Part shown: one piece after another, positions 32,938 to 42,028 of the stretch
How positions within the stretch are numbered: position 1 is the stretch's first letter
Layout: each line of letters opens with the position of its first letter
Assembly (NCBI GenBank): GCA_949296915.1
Contig: CASFPX010000016.1
Coordinates: forward strand, 1 to 45,628
Reading direction: 5' to 3'
Origin: Onthovicinus sp900555545
Lineage (GTDB): Bacteria > Bacillota > Clostridia > Oscillospirales > Acutalibacteraceae
DNA: 45,628 bases
Program-made: the position numbers and the translations under genes
Notes under the pieces: model-generated
Told to the model about the DNA's origin: nothing
Seen by the model: the letters and a program-made list of their open reading frames with translations, nothing else
Databases searched by the model: none

Positions 32938-34092
32938 ATGGCGGATAAAAAGAAAGCCCTTGAGACAGCCTTGAATCAAATTGAAAAGCAGTTTGGTAAG
33001 GGGGCGATCATGCGCTTGGGGCAGAACAGTACGCTGAATATTGATGCGATCCCTACGGGTTCGCTCTCTTTGGATTTGGCCACGGGGATTGGAGGCCTGC
33101 CCAAGGGCCGCATTGTGGAGATCTACGGGCCGGAGTCCTCCGGAAAAACAACCCTCGCGCTCCATGTGATCGCGGAGGCGCAGAAAGCGGGCGGCGAGGC
33201 TGCTTTTATCGATGCGGAGCACGCGCTTGATCCGGTTTATGCCGCCAATCTGGGCGTCGATGTCGACTCCCTGCTCGTCTCCCAGCCAGATAACGGCGAA
33301 CAGGCATTGGAGATTGCCGAGGCGCTCACGCGTTCCGGCGCGATTGACATTGTTGTAGTCGACTCTGTCGCGGCTCTTGTCCCCCGTGCGGAGATTGATG
33401 GTGAGATGGGGGACTCTCACGTGGGTTTGCATGCCCGCTTGATGTCCCAGGCGCTGCGAAAGTTGGCCGGTGCGATTGCCAAGTCGAACTGCCTGATTAT
33501 CTTTATCAACCAGCTGCGTGATAAGGTCGGCGTTGTCTATGGCAGCCCGGAGGTTACCACGGGTGGCCGCGCGCTCAAGTTCTACGCCACCATCCGTATG
33601 GATGTCCGCCGCGTTGAGCAGCTCAAGGTTGCTGTGACCGGGGGCGGAAATGAGTTTATCGGTTCGCGTACAAAGGTTAAAATTGTCAAAAACAAGGTGG
33701 CTCCGCCTTTTAAGGAGGCTGAGTTCGATATCATGTACGGCAAGGGGATTTCCCACGAAGGGGAAATCCTTGATATCGGCGTAAAGGAGAAGATTATCGA
33801 TAAAAGCGGTGCCTGGTTCTCCTACAATGGCAACCGTTTGGGTCAGGGCCGCGACAATGTGAAAAAGCTGCTCTCGGAGAACAAGGAATTGGCTGATGAG
33901 ATCGAAGCCAAAATCCGCGCGAATCTGGCCGCACAGAAGAGCGGTGAGGCTGCCAACACAGAGCAAATCAAGCAATCAATCGTCAAGTCCGAAATGGAGG
34001 ATAAAAAGCCGGCAAAAAGCAAGGCGGCGCCGACCAAGTCCTCCTCTAAGGCGATGCTGGATATCGCCATTGAGGATGATGAGGAGCTGTAA
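32938..34092 (+). CDS. recA: Recombinase RecA
   Basis: RecA forms filaments on single-stranded DNA, drives strand exchange and triggers LexA cleavage. The 384-residue protein has Walker A GPESSGKTT (64-72), a Walker B ending IVVVDSVAALVPR, and loop L2 with its FINQLRDK approach. The C-terminal tail is long and Lys/Ser-rich, then acidic (EDDEEL). The ATG at 32938 follows GGAGGAAAG; the upstream in-frame ATG at 32893 lies in the possible SOS box. It overlaps recX (TAATG). Confidence 0.98.
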   Translation: MADKKKALETALNQIEKQFGKGAIMRLGQNSTLNIDAIPTGSLSLDLATGIGGLPKGRIVEIYGPESSGKTTLALHVIAEAQKAGGEAAFIDAEHALDPVYAANLGVDVDSLLVSQPDNGEQALEIAEALTRSGAIDIVVVDSVAALVPRAEIDGEMGDSHVGLHARLMSQALRKLAGAIAKSNCLIIFINQLRDKVGVVYGSPEVTTGGRALKFYATIRMDVRRVEQLKVAVTGGGNEFIGSRTKVKIVKNKVAPPFKEAEFDIMYGKGISHEGEILDIGVKEKIIDKSGAWFSYNGNRLGQGRDNVKKLLSENKELADEIEAKIRANLAAQKSGEAANTEQIKQSIVKSEMEDKKPAKSKAAPTKSSSKAMLDIAIEDDEEL

Positions 34093-34730
34093 TGGTGGTT
34101 GTGACGGCAAAGCGCGGGCGTGGGGATAAGGTCCATGTCTACGCAGACGGTGAGTATCTGGTCACAGTGGATCAGGAGTTCTGGTATTCCGAAGGGATCC
34201 GCCCCGGCTCGGAGCTCGACCCGGAACAGGTGGAGTCATTCCGGCAGCGTGCGGCGTACCGCCGGGCGTATAACAAGGGGCTCAGTATCCTCTCCTATGC
34301 ACCCAAGTCTCGCCGTGCGCTGATTGAGCGCCTGATGCGGGATGAGATCCCGCGGGAACAGGCGGAACAGGCTGCCGATAAGCTGGAGGAGTACGGATTT
34401 CTCAACGATGCCGATTATGCCTCCCTCTATGCGGAGGAACTACTGCGAAATAAAAATCTTTCTGCGCGCGGTGCGGTGGCCAAGCTAATCGCAAAAGGCG
34501 TTGAGCGCGAACTGGCACAGGAGGCAGTAGCCGCCCTCGCCTTTGACGAGGAGGCGGGGATTGAGGAACTGCTGCGCGGTAAGCTTTCCTATTTTAACCG
34601 CAGCCCGCGCGATTGGAATCGTGCTGCAGCGGCTTTGGCGCGCCGCGGCTATGGGTACTCTGATGTCCGGCGGGTAATGGAACGCTTGAATCAAGAATTA
34701 GACGACGGAGAAGTGAATGATGAATTATAA
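34092..34730 (+). CDS. recX: RecA regulator RecX
   Basis: RecX modulates RecA filaments. The 212-residue protein has the three-helix RecX repeats, with SYAPKSRRALIERLMRDEIP, YGFLNDADYASLYAEEL and LARRGYGYSDVRRVMERL visible (family consensus in part). Its ATG overlaps the recA stop and it ends inside the start region of rimO, so all three are coupled. Confidence 0.92.
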   Translation: MVVVTAKRGRGDKVHVYADGEYLVTVDQEFWYSEGIRPGSELDPEQVESFRQRAAYRRAYNKGLSILSYAPKSRRALIERLMRDEIPREQAEQAADKLEEYGFLNDADYASLYAEELLRNKNLSARGAVAKLIAKGVERELAQEAVAALAFDEEAGIEELLRGKLSYFNRSPRDWNRAAAALARRGYGYSDVRRVMERLNQELDDGEVNDEL

Positions 34731-36063
34731 AGTTGGAATGATATCGCTCGGCTGTCCCAAGAACCAAGTGGATGCAGAACGAATGCTGGCCAGTCTGAAG
34801 AGTGCCGGGTTTGAAATCACGGCGGATCAGACGCAGGCGGATGCGATTATCGTTAACACGTGCGGCTTTATTGAGGATGCCAAACGCGAGGCGATTGAAA
34901 ATATTCTGGAGACGGCGGAGCTGAAGCAGAACGCCAACTTGAGGGCGCTGATCGTCACAGGCTGTCTGGCAGAACGGTATCAGGATCAGATCCGCACCGA
35001 GATGCCCGAGGTGGATGTAGTGGCGGGGATCGGCGCGGATGGAGATATTGTCCGTATCGTCCGGGATGCATTGGCGGGGCAGTCCTATTGCATGTGTCCG
35101 CCCAAAGAGCAGCTCCCGCTGGAGGGGGAGCGCCTGCTGACCACACCGCCGCACTGGGCCTATCTGAAAGTTGCAGAGGGGTGCAGCAATCGCTGTGCCT
35201 ACTGCGCAATTCCATACATCCGCGGGAATATGCGCAGCCGCCCCATGGAGAATATCGTGGCGGAGGCGCGTGAGTTGGCTCAATCCGGCGTGCGTGAGAT
35301 CATTCTCGTCGCGCAGGATACGACCCGTTACGGCGAGGATCTCTACCATGAGTCCAAGCTGCCCGATCTGCTTGACCAGCTTTGTGCGGTCGATGGGATC
35401 CACTGGATCCGCCTGCTATACTGCTATCCGGATCGGATGACAGACCGCCTGCTTGATACAATCGCCGCTCAGCCCAAGGTCCTGCCTTATATCGATCTGC
35501 CGCTCCAGCATGCGGATGCATCCGTTCTGCGGCGTATGAACCGAAAGGGTTCTCCGGAGGAATTGCTGGCGCTACTCCAAAAGATTCGTGCACGTCTGCC
35601 GGAGGTCGTGATCCGTACCACGGTGATGACCGGTTTCCCAGGCGAGGGGGAGCAGGAGTTCGAAACGCTGTCCGAATTTGTAGAGCAGGCGCAGTTTGAT
35701 CGGCTCGGGTGTTTTGCCTATTCGCCGGAGGAGGGGACTCCGGCTGCCGAATTCCCCGATCAGGTGGAAGATGATATCAAAAAGCGCCGCGGCGAGTTGA
35801 TTATGGAGCAGCAATATGTTATATTTGAACGGAAGAACCGCGCGCGTATCGGTTCCGATTTCGAGGTGATTGTCGACGGATTCGACGAGGAGTCCGGCCG
35901 CTATATGGGGCGCACATATATGGATGCCCCGGAGATCGACAGCGCCGTGCTCTTCCCGTCAAAAATCGCACTGGAGCCAGGCCGTTTTGTCACTGTCCGT
36001 ATCACTGGAACAGATGGGTACGATATGACTGGGGAACTGGTAATGCCTACAATGGAGGATTAA
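34717..36063 (+). CDS. rimO: Ribosomal protein S12 methylthiotransferase RimO
   Basis: This radical-SAM enzyme methylthiolates an Asp of ribosomal protein S12. In the 448-residue protein, Cys13, Cys49 and Cys83 bind one iron-sulfur cluster, CSNRCAYC (Cys156, 160, 163) binds the SAM cluster, and a TRAM domain ends the protein. ISLGCPKNQVD at the start marks RimO rather than MiaB. Two adjacent ATG codons (34717, 34720) both follow GGAG; I give the first. It overlaps recX by 14 bp. Confidence 0.95.
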   Translation: MMNYKVGMISLGCPKNQVDAERMLASLKSAGFEITADQTQADAIIVNTCGFIEDAKREAIENILETAELKQNANLRALIVTGCLAERYQDQIRTEMPEVDVVAGIGADGDIVRIVRDALAGQSYCMCPPKEQLPLEGERLLTTPPHWAYLKVAEGCSNRCAYCAIPYIRGNMRSRPMENIVAEARELAQSGVREIILVAQDTTRYGEDLYHESKLPDLLDQLCAVDGIHWIRLLYCYPDRMTDRLLDTIAAQPKVLPYIDLPLQHADASVLRRMNRKGSPEELLALLQKIRARLPEVVIRTTVMTGFPGEGEQEFETLSEFVEQAQFDRLGCFAYSPEEGTPAAEFPDQVEDDIKKRRGELIMEQQYVIFERKNRARIGSDFEVIVDGFDEESGRYMGRTYMDAPEIDSAVLFPSKIALEPGRFVTVRITGTDGYDMTGELVMPTMED

Positions 36064-36069
36064 TACCCA

Positions 36070-36636
36070 ATGAATATACCCAATCAACTCACAATTGCCC
36101 GCTTTATTTTAGCGCCTGTCTTTTTGATTTTTTTGCTGTGGCAATCGCTTCCGCACTATTCGTTGATCGCCTTCATCATTTTTGTGGCTGCTGCTGTTAC
36201 GGATTTTATCGATGGTAAACTGGCGCGTAAGAATAACCAGATCACCGTATTTGGTAAGTTCCTGGACCCTGTGGCTGATAAGATGCTTGTCACAGCGGCG
36301 CTGCTTGGCCTGATGAAGATGGGACTGTGCAATGTCTGGGTTGTCATGCTCGTGCTCACACGTGAATTCGTTGTCACATCTGTGCGGCTTGTTGCCTCGT
36401 CGGATGGCAACGTAATCGCCGCCAATATTTGGGGCAAGCTCAAGACGGCCAGCCAGATGATCTTTATTTCGCTTGTCCTGCTGCTGAATGAACTGCTGTT
36501 GGATGGGATCCTGCCCGGTGCTTTCCCGCTGGCAATTGTCTCCAATGTTTTGATGTGGATTATTGCCGGATTGACGGTGATTTCCGGCGCGACTTATGTG
36601 TATGGTGCGCGAAAACACATCAGTGTCAAAAAATAA
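36070..36636 (+). CDS. pgsA: CDP-diacylglycerol-glycerol-3-phosphate 3-phosphatidyltransferase
   Basis: The enzyme makes phosphatidylglycerol phosphate for membrane lipids. The 188-residue protein has about five membrane helices and the full CDP-alcohol phosphotransferase motif, with Asp45, Asp48, Gly49, Ala52, Arg53, Gly62, Asp66 and Asp70 at the exact family spacing. It starts 6 bp after rimO, in a gene order common in Clostridia. Confidence 0.95.
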   Translation: MNIPNQLTIARFILAPVFLIFLLWQSLPHYSLIAFIIFVAAAVTDFIDGKLARKNNQITVFGKFLDPVADKMLVTAALLGLMKMGLCNVWVVMLVLTREFVVTSVRLVASSDGNVIAANIWGKLKTASQMIFISLVLLLNELLLDGILPGAFPLAIVSNVLMWIIAGLTVISGATYVYGARKHISVKK

Positions 36637-36660
36637 GTGGCATTTTTCAAAAACAAGGAA

Positions 36661-36666
36661 TATAAT
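36661..36666 (+). promoter_or_regulatory. -10 element of the cysE-cysS leader
   Basis: A perfect TATAAT lies 20 bp before the T-box leader. The -35 (around 36638-36643, TGGCAT) is poor. Confidence 0.5.
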
Positions 36667-36685
36667 AAAAGTATAGCAATTAGAT

Positions 36686-36925
36686 CTGCGATGATTGGGA
36701 GAGTAGGTCTCCAGTGCAGCCTCAGAGAGGGACGCAAGTTTGGTGTGAGCGCCCCGGCAATGCACGGGATCGAAATGCACCCATGAGCTTGTACGGGGAA
36801 AGATGATTTGGCGAGTATCCGTACACGGTTCGCCCCGTTACCGGCTTTGAGTGAGAAATCAGGAGTGGAACCGCGGATGATTACCGCCCCCTGCGCCCGT
36901 CATGGGTGCAGGGGCCTTTTATTTT
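36686..36925 (+). ncRNA. T-box leader, Cys specifier (TGC)
   Basis: The T-box sequence AGGAGTGGAACCGCGG is at 36861-36876. Stem I is visible: TTGGG then AGAGTAG on the 5' side (36695-36706), and GAAA-TGC-A then CCCAT on the 3' side, which puts the specifier codon TGC (cysteine) at 36776-36778. A terminator follows: CCCCTGCGCCC (36888-36898) pairs with GGGTGCAGGGG (36904-36914), then CCTTTTATTTT. Uncharged tRNA-Cys should open the leader and switch on cysE and cysS, which are exactly the genes behind it. Confidence 0.93.
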
Positions 36926-36955
36926 CACAAGGACTTTTTAGGGGAGGTCATAGAT

Positions 36956-37606
36956 ATGTTTGCGCAGCTGCGCGAGGATATCGCCTGTGTTCGGGACCGG
37001 GATCCGGCGGCACGTTCGGCGCTGGAGGTGCTATTCCTCTATCCGGGACTTAAGGCGATCCGGATGCACCGGCGGGCCAATTGGTTTTACCGGCACAATA
37101 TGTTTTTCCTGGCGCGTTGGATCTCACAGCGTGCCTCGCACAAGACGGGGATTGAGATCCACCCCGCGGCCAAGATTGGCAAGCGCTTTTTTATTGACCA
37201 CGGCACAGGCGTCGTGATTGGGGAGACGACGGAGATCGGTGATGACGTAACCATTTATCAGGGGGTTACACTTGGCGGAACCGGTAAGGATACCGGTAAG
37301 CGCCATCCCACGATCGGTAATAATGTCATGATCGGCGCCGGGGCCAAGGTGCTCGGTCCGTTCAAGGTGGGGGATAACACAAATATTGCCGCAGGTGCCG
37401 TCGTACTGGAGGAGATCCCACCGAATTCTACTGCCGTCGGTGTCCCGGCACGCGTTGTCCGCCGCAACGGAATGCGGGTGGATAATCTGGATCAGGTGCA
37501 TGTGCCTGATCCCGTCCGGCAGGAAATTGAGCATTTGAACCGAACAATTGAAAAATTGGAGACAGAATTAAGTCGAAAAGTGGAGGATGCATATGAAGAT
37601 CTTTAA
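36956..37606 (+). CDS. cysE: Serine O-acetyltransferase
   Basis: The enzyme makes O-acetylserine, the precursor of cysteine. The 216-residue protein has an N-terminal helical part and a left-handed beta-helix of hexapeptide repeats (IEIHPAAKIGKRFFIDHGTG region and GVTLGGTG). Catalytic His residues lie in the HPAA and DHGTG stretches. The ATG at 36956 follows AGGGGAGG. It is the first gene under the Cys T-box and overlaps cysS by 14 bp. Confidence 0.95.
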   Translation: MFAQLREDIACVRDRDPAARSALEVLFLYPGLKAIRMHRRANWFYRHNMFFLARWISQRASHKTGIEIHPAAKIGKRFFIDHGTGVVIGETTEIGDDVTIYQGVTLGGTGKDTGKRHPTIGNNVMIGAGAKVLGPFKVGDNTNIAAGAVVLEEIPPNSTAVGVPARVVRRNGMRVDNLDQVHVPDPVRQEIEHLNRTIEKLETELSRKVEDAYEDL

Positions 37607-38987
37607 TACGTTGACCCGCCAAAAAGAGGAACTAAAGACCATCGAACCGAACAAGATCAGGATTTATGCCTGCGGTCCGACGGTGTACAACTTTATTCAC
37701 ATCGGCAATGCCCGCCCGTTGTGTGTCTTTGATGTGTTGCGCCGCTATCTGGAGTACCGCGGGATGGAAGTGGATTTCGTTCAGAACTTCACCGACGTAG
37801 ATGACAAGATCATTCGCCGTGCCAATGAGGAGGGAATCTCCTTCTCCGAGGTCGCGGAGAAATATATCGGAGAGTACTGGACGGATGCGAAAGGGCTCAA
37901 CATCCGCAAGGCGACTGTCCATCCCCGCGCCACGGAGAATATAGATGAGATCATTGATATTATTTCCACGCTAATTGAAAAGGGATACGCCTATGAGGTC
38001 CAGGGGGATGTCTACTTCAGCCCTGCTAAGTTTACAGAGTACGGTAAGCTCTCCCATCAACCGCTCGAGGAGTTGGAGGCTGGCGCGCGCATCAATATTG
38101 GCGAACTGAAAAAGGATCCCATGGACTTTGCCCTCTGGAAGGCGGCAAAGCCCGGTGAGCCGAGCTGGAAATCTCCGTGGGGGGAGGGCCGTCCAGGATG
38201 GCACATCGAGTGCTCTGCCATGGCGCGCCGTTATCTCGGAAAGACGATCGATATCCACTGCGGCGGTCAGGATCTGATTTTCCCGCACCATGAGAATGAG
38301 ATTGCCCAGAGTGAGTGCTGCAATGGTGTTCCCTTTGCAAACTATTGGATGCATAACGGTTATATCAATGTAGATAATGTAAAAATGTCCAAATCCCTGG
38401 GGAATTTCTTCACTGTACGTGATGTTGCGGAGAAGTACGGCTATGAGCCGATCCGCTATCTGATGATCTCCTCCCAGTACAGGAGCCCAATTAACTATTC
38501 TGTCCAGATCATCGAGCAGTGTAAAGCCTCTCTGACGCGGCTGTACAACTGTGCCGAGGCACTCGACTTCGCCCTGGAGAATGCGGCGGACGGTATGTTG
38601 GACGAGGAACTGGCCCGTCGTCTGGATCAGCACCGCCAGGACTTCATCGACGCAATGGACGACGATCTGAACACCGCAAACGGCCTCGCATGTATCTTTG
38701 AGCTTGTCAGCGACATCAATAAGGATGTACTTGGTACATCTGCTTCCCGTCAGACGGTCGAACATGCCAAAGGGTTGCTCATGGAACTGTGCGATGTTCT
38801 CGGCCTGTTGTACAACAAAAAGGACACCAGTTTGGATACTGAGGTTGAAAAGCTGATCGAAGAGCGTAATCAGGCCCGTAAGGAGAAAAACTGGGCGCGT
38901 GCGGATGCCATCCGTGATGAACTCAAATCGCGCGGCATCGTTATCGAGGATACGCCGCAGGGTGTCAAATGGCACGTTGAATCATAA
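37593..38987 (+). CDS. cysS: Cysteinyl-tRNA synthetase
   Basis: CysS charges tRNA-Cys. The 464-residue class-I synthetase has the HIGN motif (36-39) and KMSKS (264-268). Zinc ligands are Cys27, Cys207 and His232, with a nearby Glu. The ATG at 37593 is used because GGAGG is 6 nt upstream; the ATG two codons earlier is too close to it. Pairing with cysE under one T-box links amino-acid supply and tRNA charging. Confidence 0.96.
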   Translation: MKIFNTLTRQKEELKTIEPNKIRIYACGPTVYNFIHIGNARPLCVFDVLRRYLEYRGMEVDFVQNFTDVDDKIIRRANEEGISFSEVAEKYIGEYWTDAKGLNIRKATVHPRATENIDEIIDIISTLIEKGYAYEVQGDVYFSPAKFTEYGKLSHQPLEELEAGARINIGELKKDPMDFALWKAAKPGEPSWKSPWGEGRPGWHIECSAMARRYLGKTIDIHCGGQDLIFPHHENEIAQSECCNGVPFANYWMHNGYINVDNVKMSKSLGNFFTVRDVAEKYGYEPIRYLMISSQYRSPINYSVQIIEQCKASLTRLYNCAEALDFALENAADGMLDEELARRLDQHRQDFIDAMDDDLNTANGLACIFELVSDINKDVLGTSASRQTVEHAKGLLMELCDVLGLLYNKKDTSLDTEVEKLIEERNQARKEKNWARADAIRDELKSRGIVIEDTPQGVKWHVES

Positions 38988-39042
38988 CAGACGGCGCCAT
39001 TTTGGGGTCTGTGTAAGCTCGCAAGGACATGCACGGATCCTT

Positions 39043-39080
39043 TGTTTCAGGGATCCAGGATATCCTGGATCCCTGAAACA
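39043..39080. repeat. Perfect 38-bp palindrome
   Basis: TGTTTCAGGGATCCAGGA, TA, then the exact reverse complement (39063-39080). There is no loop and no T-tract on either side. It lies 56 bp after cysS. It is too symmetric for a normal terminator, and its role is unknown. Confidence 0.75.
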
Positions 39081-39145
39081 TGTCAAAGGTCAAGAGGGCT
39101 TCCTCTAACGGTTCAGTTTTACAAAAAGCAAAATGAATATAAACG

Positions 39146-39185
39146 GAAAGCGGAAAAGCCATACTTTCATGGCTTTTCCGCTTTC
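39146..39185. terminator. Bidirectional hairpin terminator
   Basis: GAAAGCGGAAAAGCCAT (39146-39162) pairs perfectly with 39169-39185 around a 6-nt loop. A/T-runs inside the arms can serve cysS (+) and tRNA-Pro (-). Confidence 0.75.
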
Positions 39186-39196
39186 AGCTAAAAAAC

Positions 39197-39272
39197 TGGT
39201 CCGAGTGGCGAGACTTGAACTCACGGCCTCTTGACCCCCAGTCAAGCGCGCTACCAACTGCGCCACACCCGG
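39197..39272 (-). tRNA. tRNA-Pro (anticodon GGG)
   Basis: A 76-nt cloverleaf on the - strand: acceptor CCGGGTG / CACTCGG (one G-T pair), anticodon arm CTTGA-CTGGGGG-TCAAG with GGG at 34-36, a TTCAAGTC T-loop, discriminator A and an encoded CCA. Confidence 0.96.
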
Positions 39273-39307
39273 ATATTATCATCTCAGGGATCACTGCAAC
39301 GGTGAAT

Positions 39308-39336
39308 ATCATATCATATTCCACCCGTTTTTGCAA
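39308..39336 (-). promoter_or_regulatory. Promoter of tRNA-Pro
   Basis: TTGCAA (39331-39336) and TATGAT (39308-39313) on the - strand, 17 bp apart, about 36 bp before the tRNA. Confidence 0.65.
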
Positions 39337-39408
39337 GACCTTTTTCTAAATTAAATCACGCTTGTTTTGAACGGTTGATAATTTCCTATCTGACTGTGTA
39401 TGATAAAT

Positions 39409-40605
39409 TTACTTGATGATCTGTACTCCTGTAGTCTGGTTAAGGCCGCAAGCTTGAATATTGGGGCAGGATAGGGCGTAAATATCGTCAAACCGGCATT
39501 CGCGCGCAAAGTATTTTCGGCTTTTCGAATCCAGTCGCCGGACGTCATTGGCCCGCATGACGATAGGCAATCGGGCTGCAGTACGAGCTTTTCGCAGAAT
39601 GTCAAATCCATTTGTATTACAGGCGAGAACTCGGATATAAGGCGGCATGAGTGTGAGATCCTCCCGTGTGATGCCCAGCAGTGCAGCCATCAGGATACGG
39701 CGAATCCGTGCAAGGGGATAACGCTTGCTTTTGATGGCCTCCGTCAACTCCAGTAGGCTATTTGACGTTTTTGCGGCGTTTAGGATGCGTCCCTCGAGCC
39801 CTTCACTTACATCGGGGAGGCGGCACAGTGCCTCCGCGGTGGATTGGCGGAGCACATATAGAATTATACGCTCAAGTTGTTGAGTCGTGGCGGGAAGTCG
39901 TCCGGCTCTCATCTCCTGCAGGATCAATTTCCGGGAAGCCGCCGGAATCACACCGCCCGCCGGAATCACACCGGCGCAAAGTGTCCGCCGGATCTCAGAG
40001 GCACTCAAAAATCCCTCCAACTGTCCGGAACTGTCGTGGCCGGCTCCTTTGCGCAGGATGGGCAGATACTCAAAGGGGACATTTAGCTTTTCGGCCGCTT
40101 TTAAATATTCGATGGCCAAAATATTGTTCGGTTTTTTCAGCAGCTCATGGGCGTGGGTACCGAGCAGCGATTGAACGGCCGCACCGCGTGCGGCCGGATA
40201 GCTGATCCCTTTTTCCAAAGCAGTGCGAATCATCGCGTCGGTCTCGGGGCGTGCGAGGACGCGGACGATTTCATGAAGGAGGGGGAGTTCATTATCTTCG
40301 CAGCCGAAGGAGAGGGTTCCCACGCATCCGAGAGCCCGTAACAGATAGATTCCACCATAGGCAAAGCGCTCGGCAGAGGCAAGGGAGAAGGGGACGGGCA
40401 ACTCAATTACAAGATCGGCCCCGCCCTGTATAGCGGCCATTGCACGTGTGAATTTGGACTGAATCGCCACATCCCCGCGCTGAACGAAATTTCCGCTCAT
40501 TACGACAGCGATCCGATCCATTCCATTTTTTCGCATCTGATCGAGCTGGTATTGGTGCCCAGAATGAAAGGGGTTGTACTCCGCAATTACGCCGCCGATG
40601 TTCAA
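39409..40605 (-). CDS. tmcAL: tRNA(Met) cytidine acetate ligase TmcAL
   Basis: TmcAL (YlbM family) acetylates C34 of elongator tRNA-Met using acetate and ATP. The 398-residue protein has the nucleotidyltransferase signature IAEYNPFHSGH with HSGH at 14-17, then SGNFVQRGD and a C-terminal helical part. The start is taken as TTG 40605, with AAGGAG 8 nt upstream; a GTG at 40614 overlaps that SD. It is divergent from ackA, whose product handles acetate; the pairing is common in Firmicutes. Confidence 0.9.
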   Translation of the reverse strand: MNIGGVIAEYNPFHSGHQYQLDQMRKNGMDRIAVVMSGNFVQRGDVAIQSKFTRAMAAIQGGADLVIELPVPFSLASAERFAYGGIYLLRALGCVGTLSFGCEDNELPLLHEIVRVLARPETDAMIRTALEKGISYPAARGAAVQSLLGTHAHELLKKPNNILAIEYLKAAEKLNVPFEYLPILRKGAGHDSSGQLEGFLSASEIRRTLCAGVIPAGGVIPAASRKLILQEMRAGRLPATTQQLERIILYVLRQSTAEALCRLPDVSEGLEGRILNAAKTSNSLLELTEAIKSKRYPLARIRRILMAALLGITREDLTLMPPYIRVLACNTNGFDILRKARTAARLPIVMRANDVRRLDSKSRKYFARECRFDDIYALSCPNIQACGLNQTTGVQIIK

Positions 40606-40617
40606 GTAAAACACTCC

Positions 40618-40646
40618 TTGAAAAATAGATGGTATGAGTATATAAT
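40618..40646 (+). promoter_or_regulatory. Promoter of ackA
   Basis: TTGAAA (40618-40623) and TATAAT (40641-40646), 17 bp apart, about 63 bp before the start codon. Confidence 0.8.
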
Positions 40647-40709
40647 ATCATTAGTATGCTTATCTGTAAACTTTAGGGTTTAATCTATGCTTAAAAGGAG
40701 CGGAAAATC

Positions 40710-41924
40710 GTGAAAATTCTCGTAATCAATGCCGGAAGTTCCTCCCTGAAATACCAGCTCATCGATATGGATGATGAGACAGTGCTGGCCAAGGGCAACT
40801 GTGAGCGCATCGGTATGCAGGAGAGTAGAATTAAGGGCCAGAACTATAAGGGCGTCAAATTTGAAAAGGAAGTTCGGATGCACAATCATACCGAGGCATT
40901 CCTGTTTGTGACTCGGGCGCTCACCCAGGGCGACGCAGCCGTGATTGAAGATATGAAGGAAATCTCCGCCGTTGGTCACCGTGTGGTGCAGGGCGGCGCA
41001 AAGTTTAACAAGAGTATGCTTGTCACGGACTATGTTTTGAAGGGGATCGAAGAGCTCAGTGATCTGGCGCCGCTCCACAATCCGGCCCACGTTCAGGGGA
41101 TCAATGCGTGCCGCGCCGTCTTTGGGGATGAGGTGCCGGAAGTGGTCGTGTTCGACAACGCCTTCCACTCCACCATGCCGCCGGAGGCCTACCTATTCCC
41201 CATTCCATATGAGTACTATGAGAAGTATCAGATCCGCCGTTATGGCTTCCACGGAACCTCCCACCGCTATGTCAGCGCGCGTTGGGCAGAGTTGATGGGG
41301 CGAGACATTGAGGGCACTAAGCTGATCACCTGCCACTTAGGCAACGGTTGTTCCATCACCGCGATTAAAGATGGCAAGGTGATCGACACCAGCATGGGCC
41401 TGACGCCGCTGGATGGGTTTACCATGGGCACCCGTTCCGGCAGCCTGGATCCCTCCGTGATCATCTACTTGCAGGAGAAGGAGGGCTGGACGCCACAGGA
41501 GACCGATATGGTTCTGAACAAAAAATCCGGATTGCTCGGCATCTCCGGGATCTCCAGCGATGACCGCGACCTGGAGCAGGCCATCGCGGCGGGGAATGAG
41601 CGCGCCAAGATGGCGAGTGCGATTCAGCGCTACCAGATCCGCAAGTTCATCGGCGGTTATGTGGCGGCGCTCGAGGGCGTGGACGGAATCGTCTTTACCG
41701 GCGGTATTGGCGAGAATTCTGCCGTGATGCGCGCGGAGATCTGTGATCACTTGGGGTATCTGGGGATCCATATCGACCACGCCGTAAACGATGAGACGGT
41801 CCACGGCAAGGAGGGGAAGATTTCCACCGCTGATTCCAGCGCGGTGGTCTATGTTATCCCGACGAATGAGGAACTGGTTATCGCGCGGGACACGAAGGCA
41901 ATTGTTGAAGGAACCCTCAAATAA
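40710..41924 (+). CDS. ackA: Acetate kinase
   Basis: The enzyme makes ATP and acetate from acetyl phosphate, the main energy step of many fermenters. The 404-residue protein starts with VLVINAGSSSLKYQL-type sequence (KILVINAGSSSLKY) and contains YGFHGTSHRY, CHLGNGCS and FTGGIGENS. The start is GTG with AAAGGAG upstream. No pta gene is adjacent. Confidence 0.97.
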   Translation: MKILVINAGSSSLKYQLIDMDDETVLAKGNCERIGMQESRIKGQNYKGVKFEKEVRMHNHTEAFLFVTRALTQGDAAVIEDMKEISAVGHRVVQGGAKFNKSMLVTDYVLKGIEELSDLAPLHNPAHVQGINACRAVFGDEVPEVVVFDNAFHSTMPPEAYLFPIPYEYYEKYQIRRYGFHGTSHRYVSARWAELMGRDIEGTKLITCHLGNGCSITAIKDGKVIDTSMGLTPLDGFTMGTRSGSLDPSVIIYLQEKEGWTPQETDMVLNKKSGLLGISGISSDDRDLEQAIAAGNERAKMASAIQRYQIRKFIGGYVAALEGVDGIVFTGGIGENSAVMRAEICDHLGYLGIHIDHAVNDETVHGKEGKISTADSSAVVYVIPTNEELVIARDTKAIVEGTLK

Positions 41925-41952
41925 TTTATTTTACTCAATTTTAATTTTTTGA

Positions 41953-41981
41953 TTGTAATTTTTATCCAAATGGGATATAAT
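41953..41981 (+). promoter_or_regulatory. Promoter of ireB
   Basis: TTGTAA (41953-41958) and TATAAT (41976-41981), 17 bp apart, 47 bp before the GTG start. Confidence 0.75.
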
Positions 41982-42028
41982 AAAACGTACTCGGATATCA
42001 ATCCGATCTGTTGGCGGAGGTGGACATT

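Noticed and set aside
32770..33975. Long - strand reading frame opposite recA
   Set aside because: It is the antisense shadow of recA; it has no SD and no recognisable domain. Other long frames opposite glf, cysS, the dehydrogenase and rimO were dropped for the same reason.
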